From: Chloroflexota bacterium
GTDB lineage: Bacteria > Chloroflexota > Limnocylindria > Limnocylindrales > CSP1-4
Reading direction: 5' to 3'
Assembly (NCBI GenBank): GCA_027364875.1
Contig: DAHXON010000008.1
Location: forward strand, 1 to 64,000
Length of the DNA stretch: 64,000 nucleotides
A model generated the notes under the pieces. It ran no database searches. It was given only the letters and a program-made list of their open reading frames with translations, and had not been told where the DNA came from. Below, one piece after another: positions 31,838 through 43,074 of the stretch; positions within the stretch are counted from its first letter, which is position 1, and every line of letters starts with the position of its first letter. A program made the position numbers and the translations under genes.

Positions 31838-32949
31838 AAGGAAATCGGAGGATCTGGGCCCGGCTCACGGACAGCATGCTGTTCCTGCCGACTGTCGCGT
31901 TGCTCCTCATGTTGCTGGTCGACGCGATCTTCCGACCGGGCTTCTTCACGCTCGAGTTCAAGGACGGCCACCTCTACGGGAACCTGATCGACATCCTGGT
32001 CCACGGGTCGCCGACCATGATCCTGGCCATGGGCATGACTCTCGTCATCGCCACCGGCGGTGTCGACCTCTCAGTGGGCGCGGTCATGGCCATCAGCGCT
32101 TCGGTCGCCGCGATCATGATGAACCCGACGATCGTGGGGATGAACCTCGCCGACCCCAAGCTGTTCATCAACAACCCGCAGTACACGTGGATGCCCCTGC
32201 CCCTGGTCATCATCGTGCCGCTCATCGTCGCGACGCTCTGTGGTTTGTGGAACGGGGTGCTCGTCTCCTACGGCCGGATCCAGCCGATGGTCGCGACCCT
32301 CGTGCTGATGATCGCGGGCCGCGGCATCGCCCAGCTCATCACCAACGCCATCCAGATCATCATCTTCAACGACACGTACGCCTTCATCGGCAACGGCTAC
32401 ATCGTCTTTCCGTTCGCCCTGTACGTGGCCCTGGCGTTATTCGTCGTCGCGTGGCTCATAGCCTGGCGGACACCCATAGGTTTGTTCGTCCAATCGGTCG
32501 GCATCAACTTCCGTTCGAGCTACTACAGCGGTATCGACGAGAAGAAGGTCAAGCTTTTCGCCTACGCGTTCTGCGGCTTCTGCGCCGGGATCGCGGGGCT
32601 GATCGTGACCTCGAACATCAGAACGTCCGACGCGAACCAGATCGGGCTAAACAGTGAGCTCGACGCGATCCTCGCAGTCGTCATCGGCGGCACCCTGCTG
32701 GGCGCCGGCGGGCGCTTCTCACTGATGGGCAGCGCGATCGGCGCACTCGTCCTCCAGACCATGATCACGTCCACGCTGTCGTTCGGCGTGCCGGCGAGCG
32801 CGATCACGGCGGTCAAAGCCCTCGTTGTCATTGCCGTCGTCCTGCTCTACGCCGAACAGGTCAAGAACTTCACGCGCGGACTCGGGAACATCTCGATCCC
32901 AGGCTTCAGGGGCCGCGGTGGCTCCACCCTCGAGGAGGTCGCTCAATGA
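31834..32949 (+). CDS. Sugar ABC transporter permease
   Basis: GVDLSVGAVMAISA, LDAILAVVIGGTLLGAGGRFSLMGSAIGAL. Confidence 0.93.
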   Translation: MKGNRRIWARLTDSMLFLPTVALLLMLLVDAIFRPGFFTLEFKDGHLYGNLIDILVHGSPTMILAMGMTLVIATGGVDLSVGAVMAISASVAAIMMNPTIVGMNLADPKLFINNPQYTWMPLPLVIIVPLIVATLCGLWNGVLVSYGRIQPMVATLVLMIAGRGIAQLITNAIQIIIFNDTYAFIGNGYIVFPFALYVALALFVVAWLIAWRTPIGLFVQSVGINFRSSYYSGIDEKKVKLFAYAFCGFCAGIAGLIVTSNIRTSDANQIGLNSELDAILAVVIGGTLLGAGGRFSLMGSAIGALVLQTMITSTLSFGVPASAITAVKALVVIAVVLLYAEQVKNFTRGLGNISIPGFRGRGGSTLEEVAQ

Positions 32950-34589
32950 GCGCCATCGCCCCAAACCTCGAGGTGGCGCCCGCCGCCCGAGGCACGCGGC
33001 TGAGGGCCGTGCTGTCCAGGGCGGTCGACCGGAACCGCAAGTTCGTGCCGCTCGGCTCGACGATCGCGCTCTTCCTGATCGTCTACCTCTACGGCTACCT
33101 GTCCTATCCGGCGATGCAGGATGGCCAGGCCTTCTTCAATCTCTTCGACGCGGCTCCGTTCCTGATCGTCACCGTCGTCGGCGAGAGCTTCGTGATCCTC
33201 TCCGGCGGGATCGACCTTTCGGTCAGCGGCATCCTGGCCCTGTCCACCGTGGTCGCGGCCTCGCTGCTCTACATGGGCTGGAGCCCGTGGGTGGTATTTC
33301 CGATCGTGCTCCTGGTGGGGACCATTTTCGGCGTCGTGATGGGCTGGTTCATCACGTATCTCAAGGTTCAGCCCTTCATCGCCACTCTCGCCGGCATGTG
33401 GCTGGCGCGCGGCCTGTGCTATGTCATCAGCGACGCCGAGGTCCGCATCAACAACGCGACGTACACGACCCTTGGCCAGACCAAGATCCTGATCCCGGGG
33501 CTCGCGGATCCGGTCACCAAGCGCGGCGACTACATCACGTATCTGGTGGTTGTCGCGCTCCTCATCTTCGCCTTCGGCCTCTATCTGGCGCATTTCACGC
33601 GGTTCGGGCGCACCGTCTACGCAATGGGCGGTGGCAACGGCGCCAACGAGGTCTCGGCCCGGATGATGGGTCTGGCGGTGAACCGCACGAAGGTTCTCGT
33701 CTACACGTTCAGCGGTTTCTGCTCGGCGGTGGCCGGGATCCTGTACAGCATCTACGTAATGTCCGGCCGCGGGACGCACGGCACCGGCTTCGAGATGACG
33801 ACGATCGCCGCGGTGGTCATCGGCGGCATCGCCCTGACCGGCGGCGAGGGCTACCTGATAGGTGCGCTCGTCGGCGTGCTGATCACCTCGCTGATCCAGA
33901 GCATGATCCAGTACAACGGCCAGCTGAGCTCGTGGTGGGTCTACATCTTCATCGGCGGCCTCATGCTCATATTCATCGGCATCCAGAGCCTCGTCGCCTC
34001 CTGGAACGCCGCGGCGCTGGCCCGGGCCAAGGCCGGGGGCCACGGCCGGCCGCGACCACGAGCTGTCTGGTACAAGCGGAAGGGCACCCGGCGGGTTGCC
34101 GCCCTGGGCGCCATCGCAATCGCGGCAATGGCGACCGTGAACGTCGTCTTCCCGTTCGTCTTCCCCAAGCAAGCCACACTGACCTGCACTCTCCAGGACA
34201 TGCGGCCTCAGCAGGCAAAATCGCTGTCCGACGGCGGTGCGGTCATCGTTCTCGAGCGCAACGGCAGCACTTCCTGCGTGGATCAGCTTTACGCCATCTA
34301 CGCCGATGGCAAAGTCGTTTCCGACTTCGGCGGCGGCGACACCAAGGAGACCCAGATAGGGACGGCCAAGGTCGACACCTTGCTCAAGCAGATAAACGAC
34401 CTCGGCTTCTTCACGCCCAACTTCTACACCACCTCGCATACGCCCTGCCTGGCTTGTTATCGATACTCCACGACCGTCACGTACCAGGGGCAAACCAAGA
34501 CCGTAGACGCGGTAGACGGGGGGACAGACGCACCCGCGAACTACTGGATCATGAGCGGCGCCCTTACGGCAGCCGTGGCCAGGCCTTAG
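32946..34589 (+). CDS. Sugar ABC transporter permease with extra C-terminal TM plus extracytoplasmic domain
   Basis: GIDLSVSGILALS, MTTIAAVVIGGIALTGGEGYLIGALVGVL; about 140 aa C-terminal extension after KQATLTC. Confidence 0.9.
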   Translation: MSAIAPNLEVAPAARGTRLRAVLSRAVDRNRKFVPLGSTIALFLIVYLYGYLSYPAMQDGQAFFNLFDAAPFLIVTVVGESFVILSGGIDLSVSGILALSTVVAASLLYMGWSPWVVFPIVLLVGTIFGVVMGWFITYLKVQPFIATLAGMWLARGLCYVISDAEVRINNATYTTLGQTKILIPGLADPVTKRGDYITYLVVVALLIFAFGLYLAHFTRFGRTVYAMGGGNGANEVSARMMGLAVNRTKVLVYTFSGFCSAVAGILYSIYVMSGRGTHGTGFEMTTIAAVVIGGIALTGGEGYLIGALVGVLITSLIQSMIQYNGQLSSWWVYIFIGGLMLIFIGIQSLVASWNAAALARAKAGGHGRPRPRAVWYKRKGTRRVAALGAIAIAAMATVNVVFPFVFPKQATLTCTLQDMRPQQAKSLSDGGAVIVLERNGSTSCVDQLYAIYADGKVVSDFGGGDTKETQIGTAKVDTLLKQINDLGFFTPNFYTTSHTPCLACYRYSTTVTYQGQTKTVDAVDGGTDAPANYWIMSGALTAAVARP

Positions 34590-34595
34590 TCAGCC

Positions 34596-35546
34596 ATGAG
34601 AGACGTTGCCCTTATGAACCTCCGCAAGGTTGCCTTTCTGGTGGCCATCCTCGGGCTGGTCGGAACCGGCTGCGACTACATAGTCCCGCCCATCGATTTC
34701 TCGACGGCCACGCCCAACGTGGCCAACGAAGGCTGGGCGGGGATCGTGACGAACGTGTCCGAGGCCAGCGGGAGCCTCCACGTCGATCTGTCGATCGTCA
34801 ACAAGACCGGCGACTGGAGCGCCATGGACGTGGCCTCCAGCAAAGCCAGCGTGACGGACTCCGCGGGCAAGAGCACTACCTGCTCCAGGGTATTCGTCGG
34901 CACGGCGGTCTTCGTCAACGACGGCGGGTGGTACCTGCCGCCCGGGTTCGTCATGAAGGGCTACACCGGCGGGACCGTGGCCAAACCTGCGGTCCAGCCC
35001 ATCTACGTCGAATGCGACGGAGTTGCCAAATCCGCGGCATCCAAGCTACGGATCGACTACAGATACATCCAGGGCCCGTTCAACTACTACACCCCGTCCA
35101 AGTACATCGGCGACTCGATGACCCTGGACCTCGCCACGGTCGTGACCGACACCAAGTACCCGGTGGCGAGCACGGTAGACAAACTGATTACCAAGTCGGA
35201 TGCGGTTCTTGCCGGCATCAACAACTGCACCGTGCAGCTGACGGACGTCAAGAGGACCGACCAGGGGATCGAGCTCTCATGGCAGAGCACGAACCCGGGC
35301 GAATACCCGGCGTACGTCCACATCGGCCTGCCTCCCGTGATCGGCAGCGACGGGATCCTGTACGGGTTCTATCAGAGCCCGCACCTGGAGACCCCGCCGA
35401 TCACGCCCTCGGGCGGCGGTAAGGCAGACTGGACGACCAAGGTTGCCGTACCGGCGGACGTCAGCGGTCTCTACGTTCTGCTGCCGCTCGAGACGAAGCA
35501 GCAGAAGTACTTCGTCGATCACGTGATCGACATCACGGACAAGTAG
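34596..35546 (+). CDS. Hypothetical exported protein in the sugar operon
   Basis: N-terminal signal LRKVAFLVAILGLVGTGCDY; no family recognised. Confidence 0.65.
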   Translation: MRDVALMNLRKVAFLVAILGLVGTGCDYIVPPIDFSTATPNVANEGWAGIVTNVSEASGSLHVDLSIVNKTGDWSAMDVASSKASVTDSAGKSTTCSRVFVGTAVFVNDGGWYLPPGFVMKGYTGGTVAKPAVQPIYVECDGVAKSAASKLRIDYRYIQGPFNYYTPSKYIGDSMTLDLATVVTDTKYPVASTVDKLITKSDAVLAGINNCTVQLTDVKRTDQGIELSWQSTNPGEYPAYVHIGLPPVIGSDGILYGFYQSPHLETPPITPSGGGKADWTTKVAVPADVSGLYVLLPLETKQQKYFVDHVIDITDK

Positions 35547-35656
35547 CCAAGCCAGTCGCCAGGCGGCTCTGAGTCGCCCTGGCCCAGTAGCGCGTGGTCT
35601 CGTGGCGGACGTCGAGAGGCAGCCGCCACGAGGTGGAAGCGATCGGAGCAAGGCGA

Positions 35657-37159
35657 GTGAAATCGTTGGGCGCGTTCGAGGTCTGGTTCCTCACCGGCAG
35701 TCAGGATCTGTACGGCGAGGAGACGCTGCGCCAGGTTGCCGTGGATTCCGAGCGGGTCGCCGCCGCGCTCGACGCGGCCGAGGCGATGCCGGTTCGGGTC
35801 GTCTTCAAGCCTGTGGTGAAGTCCGCCGAGAGCATCCTGGCCACGTGCCGCGAGGCCAATTCCGCGGACGCCTGCGTGGGTGTCATCGCCTGGATGCACA
35901 CCTTCTCGCCGGCCAAGATGTGGATAGCCGGTCTCCAGGCACTTGCCAAGCCGCTGCTGCACCTTCACACGCAGTACAACCGCGATCTCCCCTGGGGCGA
36001 GATCGACATGGACTTCATGAACCTCAACCAGTCCGCGCACGGCGACCGTGAATTCGGGTTCATCGAGACCCGGCTGGGCGTGGCACGCAAGACCGTTGTG
36101 GGCCACTGGCAGGACCCGTACGTGGTCGATCGGATCGCCGGCTGGACGCGTGCGGCCTGTGCCCTGCGTGAAGCTCGACACCTGAAGGTTGCCCGCCTGG
36201 GCGACAACATGCGCGACGTCGCCGTGACCGAAGGAGACAAGGTCGAAGCCCAGGTTCGGCTCGGCGCATCGATAAACGGCTACGGAGTAGGGGAGCTGGC
36301 GGCGGCCATCGCGGCCGTGCCGGAGAAGGCCGTCACGGATCTCGTGGAAACCTACCGGGCCGAGTATTCGGTGGAGCCCAAGCTCCTGCCCGGCGGCGAG
36401 TACCACTCGAGCCTGCAGGATGCGGCGCGGATCGAGGCAGGTCTGCGGGCGTTCCTCGACGCCCGTGGAGCGGGCGCCTTCACGGACACCTTCGAGGATC
36501 TCGTCGGGATCCCGCACCTGCCGGGCCTGGCCGTCCAGCGGCTCATGTCCGAGGGCTACGGTTTCGGGGCCGAGGGGGACTGGAAGAGCGCGATCCTGGT
36601 CCGGCTGGTCAAGGTGATGACGGCCGGCCTTCCGGGCGGAACCTCCTTCATGGAGGACTACACGTACCACCTCAACCCGAGCGGGCAAAAGGTGCTTGGC
36701 GCTCACATGCTCGAGGTCTGCCCGAGCATTGCCGATGGCAAGCCGCGCTGCGAGATCCACCCGCTGTCCATTGGCGGCAAACCCGACCCAGTTCGCCTGG
36801 TCTTCGACGCCGGTACCGGTCCGGCCTGGGTGGCCTGCATGGTGGACCTCGGCGATCGCTTCCGGATCCTGGCCAACCAGATCGACCTCGTCGAAGGCGA
36901 GCCGCTCCCGCGCCTGCCCGTCGCCCGGGCCGTCTGGCAGCCCCGGCCGGATCTGCGAACATCGGCCGAAGCCTGGCTGACCGCCGGCGGGGCCCATCAC
37001 ACCGTGCTGACCCGGGCGATCGACGTGGAGGTCATGGCTGACTTCGCCGAGATGGCAAAGCTGGAGTTCGTCCTGATCGACTCGGACACTCGCATGCGCA
37101 CCTTCAAAAACGAGCTACGCTGGAACCAGGCGTATTACCGACTCGCGCGAGGCTTCTAG
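35657..37159 (+). CDS. araA: L-arabinose isomerase (GTG start)
   Basis: [53 protein letters not shown]. Confidence 0.96.
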   Translation: MKSLGAFEVWFLTGSQDLYGEETLRQVAVDSERVAAALDAAEAMPVRVVFKPVVKSAESILATCREANSADACVGVIAWMHTFSPAKMWIAGLQALAKPLLHLHTQYNRDLPWGEIDMDFMNLNQSAHGDREFGFIETRLGVARKTVVGHWQDPYVVDRIAGWTRAACALREARHLKVARLGDNMRDVAVTEGDKVEAQVRLGASINGYGVGELAAAIAAVPEKAVTDLVETYRAEYSVEPKLLPGGEYHSSLQDAARIEAGLRAFLDARGAGAFTDTFEDLVGIPHLPGLAVQRLMSEGYGFGAEGDWKSAILVRLVKVMTAGLPGGTSFMEDYTYHLNPSGQKVLGAHMLEVCPSIADGKPRCEIHPLSIGGKPDPVRLVFDAGTGPAWVACMVDLGDRFRILANQIDLVEGEPLPRLPVARAVWQPRPDLRTSAEAWLTAGGAHHTVLTRAIDVEVMADFAEMAKLEFVLIDSDTRMRTFKNELRWNQAYYRLARGF

Positions 37160-37163
37160 CCAG

Positions 37164-37910
37164 GTGAGTCCCGCGCCGGTGCCCGAGGAATCCATGCCGT
37201 CGCAATCGTTGGCCGAGCTTCGCGAGCAGGTGCTCCTGGCCAATCTCGCCCTCGTCAAGTCCGGGCTCGTAACCCTTTCATGGGGCAACGCAAGCGGGGT
37301 GGATCGCGTCGCGGGGGTGATGGTCATCAAGCCGAGCGGCGTGCCATATGACCGCCTTCGCTCGGAGGATCTCGTCGTCGTGTCCATCGAGGACGGCCGC
37401 GTGGTGGCAGGAGACCTGCGGCCGTCCTCAGACACTCCGACCCATCTCCGCCTCTATCGAGCGTTCCCCGAGATCGGAGGGGTCGTTCACACTCATTCTC
37501 GCTGGGCAACCTCATGGGCCCAGGCAGGCCGTTCCATACCTCCCTTCGGCACGACACACGCTGACCATTTCCATGGGGCCGTGCCGGTGACTCGTCCACT
37601 CCTTCGGGATGAAGTCGAAGGCAGCTACGAAGCCGAGACCGGGGAAGTGATCCTGGAAACCATCACTTCCCTCGGCCTCGGTCCGGTCGAGATGCCGGGC
37701 ATACTCGTCGCTTCACATGGTCCTTTCACCTGGGGCCACGACGCGCCCGACGCCGCCGCCAACGCGGTCGCGCTCGAGGCCGTGGCGGCGATGGCCAGCG
37801 AGACGATCAGACTGAACCCGACCGCGAAGCCCGTGCCGGACTATCTGATCGATCGACATTACTTGCGCAAGCATGGGCCGAGCGCTTACTACGGACAGAA
37901 GGATCATTGA
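37164..37910 (+). CDS. araD: L-ribulose-5-phosphate 4-epimerase
   Basis: LVTLSWGNASGVDR, VIKPSGVPYDRL, GGVVHTHSRWATSWAQAG, FGTTHADHF. Confidence 0.95.
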   Translation: MSPAPVPEESMPSQSLAELREQVLLANLALVKSGLVTLSWGNASGVDRVAGVMVIKPSGVPYDRLRSEDLVVVSIEDGRVVAGDLRPSSDTPTHLRLYRAFPEIGGVVHTHSRWATSWAQAGRSIPPFGTTHADHFHGAVPVTRPLLRDEVEGSYEAETGEVILETITSLGLGPVEMPGILVASHGPFTWGHDAPDAAANAVALEAVAAMASETIRLNPTAKPVPDYLIDRHYLRKHGPSAYYGQKDH

Positions 37911-37982
37911 GGTGCGGCCGCCAGTCCCGCGCGGGAGATCGGCGACGGGCAGGCGCGGTCGGCAGACGCCGAGGAGGATGCG

Positions 37983-39587
37983 GTGAACCAGCAACAGGAC
38001 CGCGCGGCAGAGCTTGTGCGGTCAGGTAACGCCGTTCTCGGAATCGAGTTCGGCTCGACTCGCATCAAGGCCTCCCTCATCGCTCCCGACACGACGCCCC
38101 TGGCTGCCGGCTCTTATGCCTGGGAGAACCAGCTCGAGGACGGCGTCTGGACGTATCACCTGGACGACGTCTGGAAGGGCCTTGCGGACTGCTACGCGTC
38201 GCTCGTGAAGGACGTGCGGGCGCGCTATTCGGTGGAGCTGGCGACCGTTGCGGCCATCGGCTTCAGCGGCATGATGCACGGGTATGTGGCTCTGGACGCG
38301 GATGGGCAGTTGCTGGTGCCGTTCCGGACCTGGCGGAACAACATCACCGGCAGGGCCTGCGGCGAGCTGACCCCGCTCCTCGACTTTGCCGTGCCGCAGC
38401 GCTGGAGCATCGCCCACCTGTATCAGTCGATCCTCGACGAGCAGCCGCACGTGACGCAGATCGCTCACCTCACCACGCTGGCGGGCTATGTCCACTGGAG
38501 ACTGACGGGCGAGCACATGATGGGCATCGGCGAAGCCTCCGGAATGTTCCCCATCGACCCGCTCAGCCGTGACTGGGACGCCGGGCGCATGGCGAAGTTC
38601 GACGCCCTCATCGCCCCGCGCAAGCTCGGTTGGCGGCTCCGGGACATACTCCCCACCGTCCTGCCTGCCGGCCGCCCGGCCGGCAAGCTCACAGCGGAAG
38701 GGGCGAAGCTGCTCGACCCATCCGGCAGGCTCCCGGCGGGAATCCCGCTCTGCCCACCCGAGGGCGACGCGGGCACCGGAATGGTCGCGACCAATGCGGT
38801 TCGGCCGCGCTCGGGCAACGTCTCCGCCGGCACCTCGGTCTTCGCCATGATCGTGCTGGAGAAGAGCCTGTCGCGCGTCCACGAGGAGATCGACATCGTG
38901 GTCACGCCCGACGGGAAGCCCGTGGCCATGGCCCACTCCAACAACGGTTCCTCCGACCTCGACGCCTGGATCGCCCTATTCGGCCAGGTGGCCAGGGCCC
39001 TCGGCGTGGATCCGAGCGTCGACGATCTGTACGGCAAGCTCCTGCCGCTGGCGGCGAAGGCAGACCCGGACGCAGGCGGTCTTCTGGCCATCAACTACAT
39101 CTCCGGCGAGCATCTGACCGGCTTCACCGAGGGTCGGCCGCTCTTCGCGCGGGACCAGAGCGGCAAGTTCACCCTGGAGAACTTCATGCGGGCGATGTAC
39201 TTCGCCTCCCTCTGCGCTTTGCGAACCGGCCTGAACATCCTCACCGTCGAGGAGGGCGTGGTCGTCGAGGAGATCCGCGGCCACGGCGGCTTCTTCAAGG
39301 GCGGCGACACGGGCCAGCGGATGATGGCGGCCGCTCTCAACGTCCCCGTCAGCATCCCGGCCACCGCGGGCGAGGGCGGTGCCTGGGGGATGGCCGTGCT
39401 TGCCGCGTACATGCTTCGCGCCGACGCCGGACAGTCGCTGCCCGACTACCTGGACGGGCTCATCAACGAGAGCATCGGCAGACCCGTCCACCCCGAGCCA
39501 CGGGACGTCGCGGGATTTGCGGAGTTCTTCGCCCGCCACGCCAGGGGACTCGCCATCGAGCGTGAGGCCGTCAAGGCCCTGAGTTGA
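37983..39587 (+). CDS. FGGY family carbohydrate kinase, probable L-ribulokinase by context
   Basis: [44 protein letters not shown]; adjacent to araA/araD. Confidence 0.85.
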   Translation: MNQQQDRAAELVRSGNAVLGIEFGSTRIKASLIAPDTTPLAAGSYAWENQLEDGVWTYHLDDVWKGLADCYASLVKDVRARYSVELATVAAIGFSGMMHGYVALDADGQLLVPFRTWRNNITGRACGELTPLLDFAVPQRWSIAHLYQSILDEQPHVTQIAHLTTLAGYVHWRLTGEHMMGIGEASGMFPIDPLSRDWDAGRMAKFDALIAPRKLGWRLRDILPTVLPAGRPAGKLTAEGAKLLDPSGRLPAGIPLCPPEGDAGTGMVATNAVRPRSGNVSAGTSVFAMIVLEKSLSRVHEEIDIVVTPDGKPVAMAHSNNGSSDLDAWIALFGQVARALGVDPSVDDLYGKLLPLAAKADPDAGGLLAINYISGEHLTGFTEGRPLFARDQSGKFTLENFMRAMYFASLCALRTGLNILTVEEGVVVEEIRGHGGFFKGGDTGQRMMAAALNVPVSIPATAGEGGAWGMAVLAAYMLRADAGQSLPDYLDGLINESIGRPVHPEPRDVAGFAEFFARHARGLAIEREAVKALS

Positions 39588-39854
39588 GGTAGACTGAGCC
39601 GGGAGCCGTCACAGGCTTCCGGCGGTGCTCGTCTCCAACCGCTCCATCGGTCCCCATGACCGTCCCGCGTCGTGTGCTTGTTCGTCCCGATGATGACAGG
39701 CCATCGCGGTCCTCCGGAGCGGGAGATGTGCTCCCTGCCATCCCCTGTCACCAAAAGACAACGTCGCGTTAATCGCACGACGAGGCCGGGGATCCTATCC
39801 TGCCCACTCGCTCAAGTCGCGGAAATCGGGGAGCCGCGACGATCAGGAGAAACC

Positions 39855-40250
39855 ATGCAAGCTCACAAGAACATGATCGCTCTGATTGCCCATGACGGTC
39901 GCAAGGCCGACATGGTCGCTTTTGCCACCTACAACCGCGACCGCCTCGCCACCTTCGATCTGGTCGCGACCGAAACCACCGGGACCCTGCTCATCGAGAA
40001 GGTCGGTCTCGAATGCGAGCGCGTCCGATCCGGACCCCACGGCGGCGACGCCCAGATCGCGGCGATGGTCGCCGAGGGTCGTGTGCGTGCCGTCATCTTT
40101 CTGGTCGATCCGCTGACGTCGCACCCGCACGATCCGGACATCCAGACGGTCATGCGGGTCTGCAACGTTCACAACGTGCCGATCGCGACCAACATCGCCG
40201 GTGCGGACCTGTTCGTTGCCTCGGAGCTGTTCGACGCGGTAGCCGCCTGA
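39855..40250 (+). CDS. mgsA: Methylglyoxal synthase
   Basis: IALIAHDGRKADMVAFA, SGPHGGDAQIAAMVAEG, FLVDPLTSHPHDPDI. Confidence 0.95.
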   Translation: MQAHKNMIALIAHDGRKADMVAFATYNRDRLATFDLVATETTGTLLIEKVGLECERVRSGPHGGDAQIAAMVAEGRVRAVIFLVDPLTSHPHDPDIQTVMRVCNVHNVPIATNIAGADLFVASELFDAVAA

Positions 40251-40415
40251 TCGGGCCGCCCCAATCGACCGGTGGGCCGCGGCAACGCGCGGCTCAATCT
40301 CCCCAACTTGAGGGATGAGGTGAGCGTCGGCCCGTTGCTACCATGGCCGGGAATCTCATCCCGAGGGCAGGCTACGCGAGGCTGATCAGGTGGCGCCCGA
40401 CCGCCGGCGGGATCC

Positions 40416-42824
40416 ATGGTCCTGAGCCGACGTCTCTACTTCGCGAGCATCGCGGTCATTGCCCTCAGCATGGCCGGCGGCACGTGGGGATTCCTTTCGT
40501 ACTCCCCAGCTGAGCGAACACCACTCCAGATAGTGTTCGGCGTCGTCGTGCCGCTCGTCATCCTCGTCGTCGTGACTGCGAGCCGCGGGCGCCGCGGCTA
40601 CCTGCTCGTAGCTGCCGTCGGCCTGATCGACCTCGAGTCCGCGCTGCTTGGAACGGGGCCTCTGATCACGCTCCCGTTCGTGATCGCCGTGCCGCTGATA
40701 GCCGTGAGTTTCGGGGCGCGCCTCGTACCTCCCAAGCAGCTGCCGATCGTCTATGCCGCGGCATGGCTCGCCGGCACGGTCGGCTTCGGCCTCGCGGTGG
40801 GTCGAATCCCGACCCAGGGATTCGGACAGACGGCCGCGGGCATGACGGCTTTCATGGTCGTAGACGCGTTTGCACTGGCGGCCCTATGGCATCTCGAAGC
40901 AGCCCGGATGAGTGCTCTCGAAGCTCTTGCGGTTGCCGAGTCCCAGGCTCGTGACCTCATCAAGGGAGTGGAGCTGTTCGGCGTCAATGTCGGCCGCGAT
41001 TCCCGGATCGACTTCATCAACGACTACGCGCTGCGGCTGACGGGCTGGACGCGAGACGAGATCATCGGCAAGGACTGGTGGGACACGTTCGCCACGCCCG
41101 AGAGGAGGGAGCAGGCCCGGGAGAACTTCCGGCACGTGGTGGCGGGCGAGCGCGAGATGGCCCATCGCCGCCAGAGCCCGATCCTCACGCGTTCGGGCGA
41201 GGTCCGGATCATGCGCTGGAGCCACGTGCATCGGCGCGGGCCGGACGGGGCATTCATCGGCCTGGCCAGCCTCGCGGAAGACATCACGGCGATGGAGGCC
41301 GCGGCGGAAGAAAGGCGGCGCAACCAGGAGCTGGTTTCCAACCTGGTCGTGGGCTCTCCGCTCGCGGCCGCGGTCCTGACGCTCGATCGCACCGTCCAGC
41401 TCTGGAACCCGGCGGCCGCGGAGCTGCTCGGCTGGACCGAGGAAGAGGTGCTCGGAAAACCCATCCCGCCGGTCTTCCTGGCTCGAGATCGCTGGACCAT
41501 CGGCCGGCTGTTCGTCCGGGCCGCTCGCGGGGAGCCGCCCGAGCACCGACTCGTTCAGCTGGTGCGCAAGGACGGTCAGACAGTCCTGGCACGGTTCTAC
41601 GTGGGCACGGTCCGGGACCGAGACGATCGGCCCATGGCTGTCTCCGTGCAGGCTCGCGACGTCACCGCAATCCACGCGATGGAAGAGAAGCTTCGCGAAG
41701 CCCAGCAGATGGAGGCGATCGGCCGGCTGGCGGGAGGCGTAGCCCACGACTTCAACAACAGCCTCACCGCGATCGGTGGCTTTGCTTCATTGATCGCCTC
41801 GAGCACAAGCGAGGAGGAGACGCGCGTCGGCGCGGAGACGATCCTGCAGGCTTCACGCCGCGCCGCCGACCTCACCCGGGAGCTGCTCGCGTACTCCCGC
41901 CGCTCGCTTCTCAAGCCGCAGACCATCGACGTCAACGAGCTGCTCGTTTCGGTCAAGCCGGTGGTCGTCAGCCTGCTCGGCCCCGCGGTCTCACTCGTGA
42001 TCGAGGCGGACACGCCTCAGGCTCTCGTACGCGTGGACCCGGGCGGCCTCGAGCGAGCGATCGTGAACCTGGCGACGAACGCGCGGGACGCGATGCCGGA
42101 CGGTGGGATCGTCACTATCTCGACTCGCGCCGAGCTCGCGGACGCCTCGGAGCCCGGGCAGCGATGGATCTGCATCAGCGTCGTCGACGCCGGATCGGGC
42201 ATCCCGGCCGAGGCCCAGTCGAAAGTATTCGACCCGTTCTACACCACCAAGCCGGTAGGCTCGGGCACGGGCCTGGGCCTGGCCATGGTCAAGGGGTTCG
42301 TGATCCAGTCCGGGGGCCAGGTCAGCCTCAGTTCAGAGCCCGGTCGCGGCACGGCGATCGAGATCAGGCTTCCGGAGGCGGTCGCCACCTCCGGAGTCGC
42401 CGCCCAGCCTCAGGTGCTGCCGCCACCCGGCGGGAACGAGACGATCCTTCTGGTCGAGGACGACCCGGCGGTCGCCGCCCTGGGCTTCCGCATCCTCAGT
42501 CTCAACGGCTATCGAGTTCTGCTCGCGGACTCCGCCGGCGCCGCGCTGAGCCTGCTGCGCGGGCATTTCGAGCGGATAGACCTTTTCCTCGTGGACGTCA
42601 TGCTGCCCGACAAGCGCGGCCCGGTGCTCGTCGATTCGGCCCGACCGATCCATCCGGAGGCAGCGGTGCTATATGCCTCCGGCTACTCGGGCGAAGCGAT
42701 GTCTCGAGCTGGTGAGCTACCCCCCGGCATCGACCTGATCGAGAAACCCTACGAGCCGGAGGAGCTGCTGACCCGAGTCAGGTCGATCCTGGACCGGGCG
42801 GAGGAGGATCGGCTGGCGGGGTAG
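40416..42824 (+). CDS. PAS-domain hybrid histidine kinase with C-terminal receiver
   Basis: VAHDFNNSLTAIGGFASLI, GTGLGLAMVKGFV, LLVEDDPAVAALGFRIL...LVDVMLPDKRGP. Confidence 0.92.
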   Translation: MVLSRRLYFASIAVIALSMAGGTWGFLSYSPAERTPLQIVFGVVVPLVILVVVTASRGRRGYLLVAAVGLIDLESALLGTGPLITLPFVIAVPLIAVSFGARLVPPKQLPIVYAAAWLAGTVGFGLAVGRIPTQGFGQTAAGMTAFMVVDAFALAALWHLEAARMSALEALAVAESQARDLIKGVELFGVNVGRDSRIDFINDYALRLTGWTRDEIIGKDWWDTFATPERREQARENFRHVVAGEREMAHRRQSPILTRSGEVRIMRWSHVHRRGPDGAFIGLASLAEDITAMEAAAEERRRNQELVSNLVVGSPLAAAVLTLDRTVQLWNPAAAELLGWTEEEVLGKPIPPVFLARDRWTIGRLFVRAARGEPPEHRLVQLVRKDGQTVLARFYVGTVRDRDDRPMAVSVQARDVTAIHAMEEKLREAQQMEAIGRLAGGVAHDFNNSLTAIGGFASLIASSTSEEETRVGAETILQASRRAADLTRELLAYSRRSLLKPQTIDVNELLVSVKPVVVSLLGPAVSLVIEADTPQALVRVDPGGLERAIVNLATNARDAMPDGGIVTISTRAELADASEPGQRWICISVVDAGSGIPAEAQSKVFDPFYTTKPVGSGTGLGLAMVKGFVIQSGGQVSLSSEPGRGTAIEIRLPEAVATSGVAAQPQVLPPPGGNETILLVEDDPAVAALGFRILSLNGYRVLLADSAGAALSLLRGHFERIDLFLVDVMLPDKRGPVLVDSARPIHPEAAVLYASGYSGEAMSRAGELPPGIDLIEKPYEPEELLTRVRSILDRAEEDRLAG

Positions 42825-43074
42825 CCCCGGCGGCCGCCATCGGGACGGCATCAACGGGGACGATCGTGCCGGCGGGCTGCGCCACGGCCGGTTCGTTCGG
42901 TCCGACGGGCCCGCCCCGGGGCGTCCGGTCGGCGTCGCTCGAAGGTCCATGCGGCACGGCAGCCGCCCCGGCCGGACGTGTACCATGCGAGAGCCATTCC
43001 ATGGACCCACTCCTGGCATCGGCCTGCGCCGCAAGGGCGAGTGTCGGAATGCCGGGCATTCAGGAGAGAATCGC

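Noticed and set aside
32825-35422. 865-aa Arg/Gly-rich ORF overlapping the permease and lipoprotein genes
   Set aside because: Shadow frame of well-supported genes in GC-rich DNA; low-complexity Arg-rich translation.
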